From Lepidostoma basale (taxonomy: Eukaryota; Arthropoda; Insecta; Trichoptera; Lepidostomatidae), in the NCBI GenBank assembly GCA_022606425.2, contig JAHDVF020001258.1:310001-374000 (forward strand): a DNA stretch of 64,000 bases, in the 5' to 3' direction. The first letter of the stretch is position 1. Each line of letters starts with the position of its first letter. Below, in pieces: positions 19,911 through 29,934 of this stretch. A program made the position numbers and the translations under genes. Below the pieces are notes generated by a model. That model did no database searches and was not told the origin of the DNA. It saw only the letters and a list, made by a program, of their open reading frames with translations.

Positions 19911-20280
19911 AAACTCATTATTATTTCAATTCGGAACTCGAGAATCCACCTAAAGGTTTGAAAGATAGAACTCGTGGGGAAATTGTTTTATTTTTTCTAC
20001 CCGCGGAGCCGTTTCCAATTAAACAAGACAGATGTGCTCCGCCGCCACTGCAGGGTCCTGTGTGGTGTGCCGCCTCCCCTGAAAAATAGATGCCAAGTAA
20101 ACCACTCCGCGCGATTAAAATTCTTTCTCAAACTCATCTAACACAATTTTACGACGTTTCTTGACGGAATGGTTCAGTCTTCGTAGTAATAATATTACGG
20201 CGGGGAAACTTTAGGGGGCGACCTAACATGTTGGCACATGCTAATAATTTGATTTTTAAACAAAATTGATTATGGCGATA
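19911..20280. other. GC-richer unexplained stretch
   Basis: Contains ACCCGCGGAGCCGTTTCCAA, CAGATGTGCTCCGCCGCCAC, GTGGTGTGCCGCCTCCCC and TTACGGCGGGGAAACTTTAG. No open frame and no second copy in the window. It could be an intronic regulatory element or an old unique insertion. Confidence 0.3.
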
Positions 20281-20284
20281 TAAT

Positions 20285-20750
20285 TTTTCATATTTATTTC
20301 TTTCTTCTTCTGCTTTATTTAGGACTGTGTCCTGTTATTTCTCGGAGCCTGTTCCTGGGATACAGATGTCCAACTCTCTCGCCATCTTTTAGGTGGTCTT
20401 CCTGCCGGTCGATTTCCTGTTGGTACTTTATTTGCGGCTATATTTATCACTTTTTCAGAACATGCTCTTTTCACATGATCTCTCCAGTAGCGTCTTCCTA
20501 GTCTTCCCCATCGCACGACATCTTCTACATTGCAGATCTTTCTTATTTCAGAATTTCTTAATCTGTCTCGGAGTGTTGTTCCCGCCACGGATCGGAGAGT
20601 CTTTATTTCTGTAGTTCTTAGGAGACTTTTTGTTCTGATAGTGTCAGCTCTCGTTTCTATTCCATGTCATAATAAGACGTACGCATGTCTTGTAGATTCG
20701 AAGATATTTATTTCACGTCTCATAAAGCCTAATCTTTTCGGAAATCAATA
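20285..20750 (-). mobile_element. RTE-type LINE C-terminal region (family R-e)
   Basis: The minus frame 20319-20588 gives MAGTTLRDRLRNSEIRKICN, WGRLGRRYWRDHVKRACSEK and GNRPAGRPPKRWRESW, the usual RLRNxxIR ... RDHVxR ... GRPPKRW tail. Upstream debris (20600-20745) holds the SADTIRTKSLLRTTEIKTL-like block. The family is similar to 41000-41610. Confidence 0.85.
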
Positions 20751-20754
20751 GTTT

Positions 20755-20830
20755 ACATTATCTTCTTCTTGTTTTAATAGATCTGACGATCTACTGGGAT
20801 GATGAGGATCAGTCGTCCCTCCATCTCTTA
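20755..20830 (-). mobile_element. RTE-type LINE tail (family R-b), 3' part interrupted by a hAT-like MITE
   Basis: TCTTCTTCTTGTTTTAATAG, ATCTGACGATCTACTGGGAT and CGTCCCTCCATCTCTTA align with 8870-8955. The other half resumes at 21467. Confidence 0.7.
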
Positions 20831-21466
20831 TGCCATAGGTTTCCAAACTTTTTTGACCAATGGCCCCCCCTTTCAGACACAAAATTACACAAGGCCCCCC
20901 TGGAAATTTACTTTTTTTAAAATGAAACAAAACAGAAAAATGTATCGAACCTATTTTATTATATACTTATAAATAAGACACGCCAATACTTAAATTGTTG
21001 AGTAATTAATATTTATTAAACAATCCTAATGAGAAAGACGAACCAGATGTTCTTTCAATAACGAACCTAGTGTGAAATCATCAAAAAATATATTCAACTA
21101 CGAGAGTATTTTCCAATTTCAGAAAGGTATTTTGGAAATAAAACAATTCGAAAAAATACGTTACGAAGTACAAGAAATTACATATTATCAGTGAATAATA
21201 TAATACATGTGTACGTATATGATTATTTGAAACATCACAAAATCATAGATGATATTTATTTTATGGTGATTTTATCAAAAACTTTTGGTATGTAACAAAT
21301 TATATACGTATGTACATCGTGTAAAAACGGATTTTAAAATTCTATAAGGTTATACATTTTATCCCTTTTTGGTTCTAAGGGCTCCCCTACTTCCTCAGGA
21401 CCAGAATTACCCCCTCAGCTCCTTCCAGGGCCCCCTGAGGGGCCAGGAGGCCCACTTTGGGAACCT
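20831..21466. mobile_element. hAT-like non-autonomous DNA transposon (~640 bp)
   Basis: Terminal inverted repeats: CATAGGTTTCCAAACTTTTT at the left; the right end reversed reads CATAGGTTCCCAAAGTGGGC. Both subterminal regions are C/G-run rich (GGCCCCCCC; GGGGCCAGGAGGCCC). It splits a LINE fragment, proving insertion. The 8-bp target duplication is not clear, so the class rests on the TIR style. Confidence 0.65.
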
Positions 21467-21795
21467 ATGCCTTACTCCTTTCTGGAACCTTTGTCCGGAG
21501 GGGATTTCGTAAGCGGCCGTATATGCGAGTCTGTCACTATCCATTCGGCTACATGGTCCCTCCAGTATCTTCTACTGGATCTACCCCATCGAATGTTATC
21601 ATCTATTTCGCAAGCTTTTCTTATGTCTGTGTTACGGATACGATCTCGGAGAGATTTCCAGAAATGGATCTTAGGACCTTCATCTCAGATGTTCTTAGCA
21701 AACCATTGGTTTGTAAAGTGTTTTTAGTGTGTTCGTTCACTGTTAACACTATCGTTGAACCTAATAAAATATTTTTTTCTTTAACAATGATGTAA
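21467..21795 (-). mobile_element. RTE-type LINE tail (family R-b), 5' part of interrupted copy
   Basis: TTTGTCCGGAGGGGATTTCG, CCATTCGGCTACATGGTCCC and GATACGATCTCGGAGAGATT. The minus strand has SLRDRIRNTDIRK and GHVARM-like blocks. The plus frames 21457-21795 and 21467-21727 are antisense shadows. Confidence 0.7.
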
Positions 21796-21799
21796 AAGT

Positions 21800-22075
21800 A
21801 AATGTTAAGTAATCCTTTTAATTTAAATATATTAATCATTTCATAATATAATATCTGAGCGAGGCGAAACATGTCATTCCCATACATTTTATAAAACTCC
21901 TAGAAAACAGACAATATCAAATGATTGACAATGCTGCAAATTAATTTGATAAAGTCATTCCCATATGCAAAACGTGTCATTCCCATATAATATAATAAAA
22001 ATTCTAAAACGTTTTCATTCGAACTAATTATTGAAAATGGAGCTTTACATCACTGTTAAAGAATAAATATATAAA
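21800..22075. repeat. Family C palindromic repeat
   Basis: GCGAGGCGAAACATGTCATT, TTTATAAAACTCCTAGAAAA, a second CGTGTCATTCCCATATAAT, and GTTTTCATTCGAACTAATTA. It looks like two overlapping or rearranged copies. Confidence 0.6.
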
Positions 22076-22555
22076 ATTGATTAAAATTTTATGTATTGTA
22101 GCTACAATTATAAAAATCATACTAGGATTATTTTATATGAATAGTGTTTCGGTTTTTAAATATATTCGTAGATATTTATTACTAGATTATTTTCTATAAA
22201 TACTTACTCGTATAAGGACCACTTAACATTGAAATAAAAATTAAGTATCTATTATATATCTCTTATATGGTACATTGCCACCTTAGCTTTCTTAGAACAC
22301 AACGTAATTATAGGGGTACATTCGTAATGATAGATCCGTAAAGTAAGGAAAACAGACTATATACAAGATGGGTGCAGCGAGGGTGGACAGTGCATTGTAC
22401 TTGGGGGAATGATGAATTGTTTCGAGAAAGATCGAGTGGTAATCCGTTTGTCCAATAGTAATTAAATTACTGGGATACAAGATCTTCAAAGTGTGGAATC
22501 TGGTGGTGTGTCAAATGACAGCATTTTAAAATCATTATTTACGCTTTTTAATAAC
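22076..22555. other. Nothing recognised
   Basis: AT-rich intron sequence. The small minus frame 22292-22489 has no domain. Confidence 0.4.
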
Positions 22556-22557
22556 AT

Positions 22558-22655
22558 AACGACCTTCGTGGCATATTGACAGTAGTATGACTGCCACATT
22601 GAAGGTCCCAGTTTCGATTGCCGACAATTCGGTCTGGTAGAATTCTCGTGATAAT
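22558..22655 (+). mobile_element. tRNA-derived SINE, diverged or interrupted
   Basis: ACGACCTTCGTGGCATATTG, TATGACTGCCACATTGAAGG, then TCCCAGTTTCGATTGCCGAC and CTGGTAGAATTCTCGTGA. The A box is decayed and the B box is GTTTCGATTGC. Confidence 0.6.
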
Positions 22656-22659
22656 AAAA

Positions 22660-23215
22660 ATCTCAATTGGTAACAAAACATTCTTCTCTCTACTACCAGC
22701 GCTCAAATCAAGAAACGTACACTGGAAAACCAAAATCATCCTGTATAAAACAATCATCCGAACAGTAGTGACTTATGGGTGTAAGGCGTTGACAATGACA
22801 GCGAAATCTGCAGAGCGATTGGATACTTTTGAGAGAAGGGTGCTGCGCAGAATTCTGGGGCCTGTGAATGACGGTGAAGGCTGGAGAGTGCGGCATAATG
22901 ACGAGCTGTACAATATTTACAAAGCTCCCAGTCTCTCCACACAGGTCAGACTGAATAGACTGAGATGGGCCGGTCACGTGCAGAGGATGCCGTCATCGCG
23001 AACCCCAAAAAGATTGCTGGAGTGGCACCCAGGTGGTAGAAGACCAATTGGACGACCAAGGCTGCGATGGGAGGATGAAGTTGGGAGAGATGGAGCAAGA
23101 TTGTTAAGAGTGTCAGATTGGAGGGTCGAAGCGGAGGACAGGAGAAGTTGGAGGCGAAGAATACTGGAGGCTAAGGCTCGATATGGGCTGTAGGGCCATC
23201 GAAGAAGAAGAAGAA
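22660..23215 (+). mobile_element. RTE-type LINE, well-preserved C-terminal region (family R-f)
   Basis: One of the longest uninterrupted frames in the window (22618-23193, stop TAG at 23191). It contains KSRNVHWKTKIILYKTIIRT, VVTYGCKALTMTAKSAERLD, FERRVLRRILGPVND, LSTQVRLNRLRWAGHVQRMP, GRRPIGRPRLRWEDEVGRDG and DRRSWRRRILEAKARYGL. These are the YKTIIRxxxxYGxE-like, FERxxLRxIxGP, RWAGHVxRM, GRPxxRWxDxV and DRxxWRxxxxEAKxxxGL signatures of RTE LINE C-termini. The upstream RT and endonuclease are absent. The tail is (GAA)n at 23202-23220. The intact frame suggests a young copy. Confidence 0.9.
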
Positions 23216-23289
23216 GAAAGAATAAAAATGGCAAAATAATAGCCACTACTAAAAAGGGATAAAAGCAAAGCAAATCGATATTACAAACA

Positions 23290-23645
23290 ATATTAATGTT
23301 TAAGGCATCTATTAATATAATACCAGGAACGCATGAGAGATGATTCGACATTAGGAAGACAAGATACTATCTAAAGTCAAGAAAATACTTTCACTAATAT
23401 AAAATAGGGCGATCGGAGAGGAGATCGCGTTCAGCAGATTAATTGCTCTTCCCACCGGTGTCACCAGAGGAAGGTTCGTTCTGGCAGCCGATTGATAAAA
23501 GGGACAAAAGACTAACATTCTCCAGCACGGCAGAGTTCTCGAAGTTTCCCCTGATTAATCTAAATAAATGGGTAATAAGATGCCCATCTCTTCGAAACTG
23601 TAGAGAGTTGGTCGCCAACATTCTAAAAAAAAATGCCGCAATACA
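23290..23645 (-). mobile_element. Jockey-like non-LTR element, 3' end
   Basis: The minus strand carries LFRLIRGNFENSAVLENVSL and CQNEPSSGDTGGKS, then the 3' UTR with GATCTCCTCTCCGATCGCCC and ACATTAATATTGTTTGTA. Better copies are at 37370-38110 and 51765-52072. Confidence 0.7.
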
Positions 23646-23890
23646 GTAATAGGGTTCAAATAACCTGTTGTACACATAAATGTGGAAAGCAATGGGAAAT
23701 TATCATTTTAAAAATACCGAAGTAGCATTCTACGAACATCAAATATGCTAATGGACTTTGCTGCAAACCTATCCGTAGGATTTTATCCATTATCACGTAT
23801 CACACCATGGCAGTCCTATGTGACTGGCAACTGTTGAATTAAAGTAAAGGTCATCAAGAGCTTTAATAATATAATATGGTTAAGTACTAT
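23646..23890. other. Nothing recognised
   Basis: 23640-23675 resembles the tail of the tRNA-SINE (ACAGTAATAGGGTTCAAATA, ACCTGTTGTACAC). The rest is unassigned. Confidence 0.35.
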
Positions 23891-23894
23891 ATAA

Positions 23895-24520
23895 GAATAA
23901 AAAAATTATGGTTTGGTTCATGTGGTGCTCTCGTAAATTTTGAGGTGTTTTGTGTATGAATTATTTTGGTCAATTTGATTGTTGCCGCACTTTATAATAG
24001 TTAATTGTGACACAAAATACGATTGTACTGTTTTGATGTTAAAATTATATAAGCTTTTTCGTTGATATATAATTTGTTCCAATGACAATTTGAATAATTT
24101 CTTCAATACTATTTAAAGTTCTTCCTGGTGTCCGATTGTTTAAAGCGCATATTACAGTTATTTAAAATACCCGTGGATACGTGAAATATAAATTAAATAA
24201 ACACAAAAGCCAGGATCGTCCAGTTTACAACATTTGCGCCATCTAAAAAACATTATTTGTTACATAATATTATTTTCATTTCGTTATTTTATTTTATATA
24301 ATTTGTTTTACATATACTCGTATTTTGTGGACGTTGGACGATCGATGCGCGGGAGATGGCCTATTGGTAGCGATGAGGTTCGCAACCCATCACACCGCGT
24401 CTCTCGCGTGGGCGAAAAGAGAAGAATGGAGTGCCGCATCGGTTAAAGTGTGGCAGTCCATCCTTTCTGCTTACCCCTTCGGAGAGACGGCGTGATGGTT
24501 AGTTAGTTAGTTAGTTAGTT
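23895..24520 (+). mobile_element. LINE-derived short element, fullest copy (5' region fused to 3' end)
   Basis: About 600 bp. Order: ATGGTTTGGTTCATGTGGTG; TTGATTGTTGCCGCACTTTA; ATAAACACAAAAGCCAGGAT; GTCCAGTTTACAACATTTGC; GATCGATGCGCGGGAGATGG; GAGGTTCGCAACCCATCACA; AGAATGGAGTGCCGCATCGG; then directly AAGTGTGGCAGTCCATCC and the LINE 3' end with GTTAGTTAGTTAGTTAGTTA. The 5' half up to CGCATCGGT equals the leader of the copy at 25480, where it runs into an endonuclease-like RIGTWNIKGG. So the short element is that LINE with almost all of its ORF removed. No A/B box pair at proper spacing was found. Confidence 0.85.
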
Positions 24521-24604
24521 AAAATGTATTTTTACACCGGAATCCTGAAAAATATCGTGGCAGTGTTTGAAAAAATGGTATTTTTAGGATTTGGGTACTT
24601 CTGT

Positions 24605-24840
24605 CGACCTTTGTGGCAGAGTGGAAAGAGCTATGACTTCTATTCCGAAGGTCCCGGGTTCGATTCCCGGCGATGGCAGTGTGATTGTCACACTGTCTTT
24701 GGTCTGGTGTAGAATTCTCGTGACAATAAAATGGCGATAGATTAGGCTACCTATCACATGTCATACGAATCAATATAATAGCTCAAATAAATTGTATACA
24801 GTAATTGGGTTCAAAAGACCTGTTGTATGCAAGGAAAAAA
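24605..24840 (+). mobile_element. tRNA-derived SINE, good copy
   Basis: A box TGGCAGAGTGG and B box GGTTCGATTCC are both perfect, with the head CGACCTTTGTGGCAGAGTGG. The body holds GTGTGATTGTCACACTGTCT, GAATTCTCGTGACAATAAAA, TGGCGATAGATTAGGCTACC and the 3' end TACAGTAATTGGGTTCAAAA. The minus-strand copy at 53275-53515 agrees over the entire length, defining a ~240-bp element. Confidence 0.9.
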
Positions 24841-25069
24841 AACGCTGAATATGATAAGATCAAAGCTATGCTTCTTCGATAAAACATTTGGTTTAATTTA
24901 GAAGAATTACTTAAGTTCTGCTGGTTTAAAGTGGGCCACCCTACTTTGACTGATACTAACGGATAGTCAAGCACTACTATTAAATTATTTAGAAAGCTTG
25001 TAGTATTAATAAGAGTCACCGATTAACCCATGATTTTATAATTCGTCACAAACCTTTAATAATCCATTA

Positions 25070-25335
25070 TTCATTACACAAATAGAATATATAAATTGCC
25101 AACGCCGAACTCAAAGCTAAAATTTCTCAAAGTGAACCGGCACGCCGCGCCGGTTTAATTAACATTCCGCATGTGCGGAAAGTATCTGCTAAAGCGATGT
25201 AAACTTCACGAAGCCCACGAGCCACTGGTGCATGCGGAAATAAAGCTTTCGAAAGAACTTTTGATAAAACCGTAGAATGGCGGTGATTGCACAGGAAGGG
25301 ATTAGGCCCTGAACTTGAACTTCGCTGGGAATTAT
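25070..25335. other. GC-richer unexplained stretch with small palindromes
   Basis: ACCGGCACGCCGCGCCGGTT and CCGCATGTGCGG are palindromic. There is no open frame, no second copy in the window and no transposon end. It could be a conserved intronic regulatory element. Confidence 0.3.
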
Positions 25336-25479
25336 TGACCCTTCATTATACGATATTTTTTTAAAATTTTACCTACAATATTTTTTTCAGTTATATGTTA
25401 GAAAACAGAAAAGAAAAATAATTAAATATGTATGTATATAAAGTAACTAATTTTGAGGTTGTTTTAAAGTTGATGTGGG

Positions 25480-25856
25480 TAAATGTCTAGAGACGGCGAT
25501 GAGGTCCGCCACCCATCTCGTCGCTTTTCCCGCGGGGGCGAACAAAGCAGAGTGGAGTGCCGCATCGGTACTTGGAACATAAAAGGAGGTATGGAAGGGA
25601 AGTTAATGAGATGTGCGATGAATTTGAGAATAAATGGAGTACGGAGTCAAGGTAGACCGAGGAAAACATGGCAAGACCAAATTAATAAAATTTAACGGTT
25701 GGTCATGTCAGAAACCGCAAGAATCGGCGTGCGTGTATGACACGTGTATGAATGTGGAGGAAGCTAGAGAGGTTTGTCAAGATAGAGAAGTGTGGCGGTC
25801 CATTCTCTCTGTCTACCCCTGCGGGGAAACGGCGTGATGGTTTGTTGTTGTTGTTA
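25480..25856 (+). mobile_element. RTE-like LINE, separate internal-deletion derivative with GTT tail
   Basis: It begins with the LINE leader (GACGGCGATGAGGTCCGCCA, CCGCGGGGGCGAAC), then codes ECRIGTWNIKGG, resembling the start of the apurinic-type endonuclease domain (TWN motif). It jumps after about 60 nt to the C-terminal NGVRSQGRPRKTWQDQINKI and ends VWRSILSVYPCGETA-stop with a (GTT)n tail at 25842-25856. The deletion junction (near 25625) differs from that of the short elements, so it arose independently. Confidence 0.85.
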
Positions 25857-25919
25857 TGTATGTATAATATATGACAAAGATTTAAAAGGAATTAAAAATA
25901 GAGGAAGTATTTCAGAATA

Positions 25920-25995
25920 AGTATTTCAGAAAAGAACAGTGTGACAGTCTATTCTTTCTGCCCACCCTTTCGGAGAGATGGCGTGTGGTTAGTAA
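25920..25995 (+). mobile_element. RTE-like LINE 3' scrap
   Basis: AAAAGAACAGTGTGACAGTC, TATTCTTTCTGCCCACCCTT and GGAGAGATGGCGTGTGGTTA. About 75 bp. Confidence 0.75.
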
Positions 25996-26804
25996 TTTGA
26001 AAATATAGATTTTGATTATTTACTTACATGTATCGGGAAAAAATATGTTTTTAGCAAATTTACTATAAAGCTTAATTAGATAATATTTCAAAATATTTTT
26101 TTAATCATTACGCAACAAATGATTGAATATGATATAAATATTCACCTGGCAATGTAGTTTTTGTTTGTTGATTTGAAAATAATGTTGATTTTTTTACTCC
26201 AATGTGACTAATAAACTGGCAGTAATCAAAACAGGTCAATCGTCAACCAAATATCAAAGTTTATTTTTTGTAAACTAGGGCTACTAGCGATGGCCTGTTG
26301 TTCCTTAAAATGTAGATGGGAATGTAGAGTGTAGCGTAAAATAATAGTATGTATGAAATTAAAGTTTTCTATATAAATGTTAGTCGATTTTTCGGTTTGT
26401 AACAAAATTGCTACACCACGCAATGAAGGGTTAAAATTGTACTGAGTGCACTATATACTCGTAGAAATACCCTTCAGTAAATGGGGGGCACAGGACGTTT
26501 ACGCAATTCGTTCGCTTTTTAAAACGAGGATATCTATTCCCGCATGTTCTATGCAAGCATTCATGTGAATTTAAAAAAAAGTTTGAAATCACTTTGAATA
26601 GAAATCAAAGCGTGCCTACTCAAACGTTCATGCAAATATTTGGTTTATTTTCATACATGAAAATACGCGTTATTCGTTTTATGACGTAAACATATTTTAA
26701 AAGCACTTAAAATAGAAAACATGTTGCTAAAACTGGAAAACTGAAAATCTCCCATTTATCGTCCCGATAGGTGTCTCCAATAATTCTTTCCTATTGAATA
26801 TTCT
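25996..26804. other. Nothing recognised
   Basis: AT-rich intronic sequence. The minus frame 26226-26423 has no domain. Confidence 0.4.
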
Positions 26805-26808
26805 TTAA

Positions 26809-27526
26809 GGGGTTAGGGGCAGCCAGAGGTATGCAAAAACTAGTTTTTTAATAAATAAAAATATGATTTTAAGCAATTTAATTTATTTTATAAAGCCAAC
26901 AATACAAAATTATTATATTATCTTTTAAGTCGATTCCCCTGAATTTGAAAAAAAATAATTATATATGCAGTCGCCATATTTGTTGGACCCTGTTCCATAA
27001 TGCGGTAACCATTACAACTTCTTGCAAATGCATTCTTAAATCATTCAAATAAAAAATATTACTTTATTAATAATTAAATAAAACAATGTTTTTAAACTTA
27101 CTTTATTAGTTAATCTTGTACCTGATAGAAGATTTTTTTTATAAACAAATGAATGTTGCATTTTTCCTTGAAAATACGTAAGTAAATTATCAAAAGCCTG
27201 CATTTTGTTTATTTTCAAAATAAAAAATAAACTTCGATCAGGCACTAGACTAACTATTAAAATAATGTTTTTTTTAATTTGAATGATTTTAGATCAATCT
27301 TTAAGAAATAATAATGGTCACCGAAAAGCACCAATTATTGAACAGGGTCCATCAAATATGGCGATAACTTCATATATAATATTTTTTCTTCAAATTTTGG
27401 TCAAATTAAGTTAAAACATAATTTAGTAATTTAATATCGTTGGTTTTATAAAATAAATGATTTTACTGATTAACAAATAATATTAAAAATACTTGTATTT
27501 TCATATCTCTGACTGCCCCTAACCCC
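26809..27526. mobile_element. 718-bp MITE flanked by TTAA
   Basis: The ends are inverted repeats GGGGTTAGGGGCAG, then C/T, CAGAG, G/A, TATG, flanked by TTAA on both sides (26805-26808 and 27527-27530). Subterminal inverted blocks (GCCATATTTGTTGGACCCTG at 26970-26990; CAGGGTCCATCAAATATGGC at 27345-27365) extend the symmetry. A TTAA target suggests a piggyBac-type family, although TA or TAA targets cannot be excluded. The internal minus frame 27045-27245 shows no transposase motif. Confidence 0.8.
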
Positions 27527-27530
27527 TTAA

Positions 27531-27938
27531 GCATAAGTTTTCAAAGCTTTCCATTAATGAACTCAGTGATTTAAGTTGGGACTTTATTAAAATGTCGTTT
27601 TATATTATAAAATTCAGAATTTATTTTTAAGTTATTTATAATTTTTTTTAATTATTAATTTATATTATCGTATCGCTTGGTTTTCGCAAAAATGGTGAAC
27701 CATGAATTCTCAGTTATTCTAATAAAATTAAAAGTCTTCTTATCGTGGAATTCCATAATGTCGAATATCTTTTATTAATTAAATCACCGTTTTGTTCCAC
27801 TATTGAGTTTATTTAACCTCGTATATACCCCTATGAGACGATTCAACGCAATTGCTAAGATAATATTCTACATGTTTTGAATGTTATGTACATTCATTTT
27901 AGGGAGAAAGATACTAACCTTATCGTCCCTCGTTTATA
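27531..27938. other. Nothing recognised
   Basis: AT-rich with no supported feature. Confidence 0.4.
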
Positions 27939-27939
27939 T

Positions 27940-28000
27940 CCTTCTCCCGATATGAAGGTATAAAACCTTCGAAAAATGTCGAGAATTCGTTATTTTTATT
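27940..28000 (+). repeat. Family B hammerhead-like repeat
   Basis: TTCTC, CCGATA, TGAAGG-loop-CCTTC, GAAAA, AT, GTC, GAGAA. TTCTC and GAGAA could pair as stem I. The CUGANGA box is shortened and GAAAC is GAAAA. Confidence 0.45.
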
Positions 28001-28289
28001 TTCAATGACATTAATATAGTTTTTGGATGGAAAATACTACTCTAATGATAGATATTTTTCAATTGTAAATAAATGCATCTCTGCTTTATTCGACAATATT
28101 GAACATCACCTAGTTTAAAATGCATTCAAATATATAAAAAATTATGTCAAGTGTTTCATATTTAATATTTAACATTGTTGTACCGTAAACTTTTGCTTTC
28201 TAGATGTTTTGTTTTATTTTAAAATAATTTTTTTATGTAAGATGGTTTTATTTTATTTATTTTTGTAACAGTATTGATATTCTTCAAGT

Positions 28290-29445
28290 ATACAATTATA
28301 GGACTCGTCTACGATAGAGTTATGAGACTCTTTCTACAATACAATTATTAGACTCTTCAATAATATAGTTATGATAAAATAAAAAATAAAATGATACTTT
28401 TCTATGATAGTTATGAGACTATTCTAAAATACGGTTTTGAGAATATTTAAATTAAATTTCAAATTTGTGACAGTAAAATAGCAAATATTTAGAAGAATAT
28501 TTAACAATAGAATTATGAGACTCTTCCACGATACACTTACGAGATTTTTCTACAGTACAATTGCGAGAATTTTCAACAATACAGATATGAGACTATTCAA
28601 CAATATGGTTTTGAGAATATTCAACAATATAGTTATGAGATTTTTCAACAATACAATTGCGGGACTTGTCTATAATAGAGATATGAGACTCTTCCACGAT
28701 ATACTTATGAAACTTTTTTTACAATACATTAATGAGACTGACTCTTCTACAAAATAGTTATTTTTATGAGAATGTTCAACAATATAGTTATGGTTTGCTT
28801 TTAATTTGGTTATGAGAATATTCAACTACATATTTATGAGATTCTTCAACGATATCTTCGGTAATCGTCTGTTTCTAGAAATATGAGACTCTTCTGTGAT
28901 ATACCTCTGATTCTCTTCTACATTACAATTGTGAGACTCTTCTACTATACAGTTATGAGACTCTTCTATAATACAGTTATAAGATTCTTTTACAATACAG
29001 TCACGAGGCTCTTCTACAATACAGTTATGAGACTCTTCTACGATACAATTATGAGATTCTTCTACAATACAGAAATGAGACTCTTTTACAATATAGTTAT
29101 GAGAATCTTCCACGATATACTTGTGATATTTTTTTTACAATACAGGTATGAGACAGTACTAAAACACAGTAGTGTAACAATTCTAAAATACAGTTAGGAG
29201 ACTATACAACAATATGGTTATGAGAATATTCAACAATACAGTTTTGAGACTCATCCACGATATACTTACAAGTTAGATGTTTTAATTTTCACAATACAGT
29301 TATGAGACTATACTACAATACACTCATATGACTCTTCTACGATACAGTTATGAGACTATTCAACAATACATTTATGAGAATATTTAACAATATAGTTATG
29401 AGACTCGTCTACGATACAGTTATGAGACTCTTCTACGATACAGCA
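28290..29445. repeat. 24-bp minisatellite (~1.15 kb)
   Basis: Nearly continuous units of TTATGAGACTCTTCTACAAT plus ACAG. Best homogeneity is at 28920-29110. Because 24 is a multiple of 3, long open frames result on both strands (MRLFYNTV and EESHNCIV octapeptides). There are no spacers and no flanking cas-like genes, so it is not CRISPR. Unit variants (GAATATTCAACAATA) form sub-blocks at 28580-28640 and 29210-29240, indicating higher-order mixing. Confidence 0.92.
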
Positions 29446-29894
29446 CTTAATTTACGATGTTAAGTCCGTAGGCAATGGTTTATTCATCCCCAGCATTTGA
29501 GTCACCAGCATACACATGTAAAATGTACAGGAGCAGATGCGTACTAAATTTTACGTTACGGCTGTCATAAAATAATAAAATAAAATTCTCGAATTACTCA
29601 GAGCACGTTCAACAAAGCTAATACACACTTTTGCTTTCATCTGTTATATAGCTTAGATGGCTATACATCGGATTTATTGCTTTTGTATCAGATTAATCCG
29701 TCTTGTCAACATAGATTCGGTGATATCATTTCTAAACTAAGTACGCCAAATCTCCAAACAATTCGGATTTGGAATAATCCAAAGAATAAACTCGAAGTTT
29801 TTGAGGTACGCGAAAATTTATAATTTCTTGCGATTTTTTGATATTTTAATCAAAGGAATTGTACATTGAACTATATAATAGCTTATAAATTAAG

Positions 29895-29895
<1 letters not shown>
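29446..29895. other. Nothing recognised
   Basis: Mixed AT-rich sequence between the minisatellite and an (AT)n run. No motif. Confidence 0.4.

Positions 29896-29930
<35 letters not shown>
29896..29930. repeat. (AT)n microsatellite
   Basis: About 17 uninterrupted AT units immediately 5' of a LINE copy. Confidence 0.95.
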
Positions 29931-29933
<3 letters not shown>

Positions 29934-29934
29934 C

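Noticed and set aside
22560..23193. Host gene with a 191-codon frame
   Set aside because: The C-terminal motifs (FERRVLRRILGP, WAGHVQRM, GRPRLRWED) are those of RTE LINEs, and it has a (GAA)n tail.
24360..24400. Internal pol III promoter in the LINE-derived short element
   Set aside because: A TGGCCTATTGG and a GGTTCGCAACC resemble A and B boxes, but they are only about 10 nt apart, too close for a tRNA-type promoter.
28515..29197. Protein-coding genes with octapeptide repeats
   Set aside because: They follow automatically from the 24-bp period, exist on both strands, and no start context or flanking exons support them.
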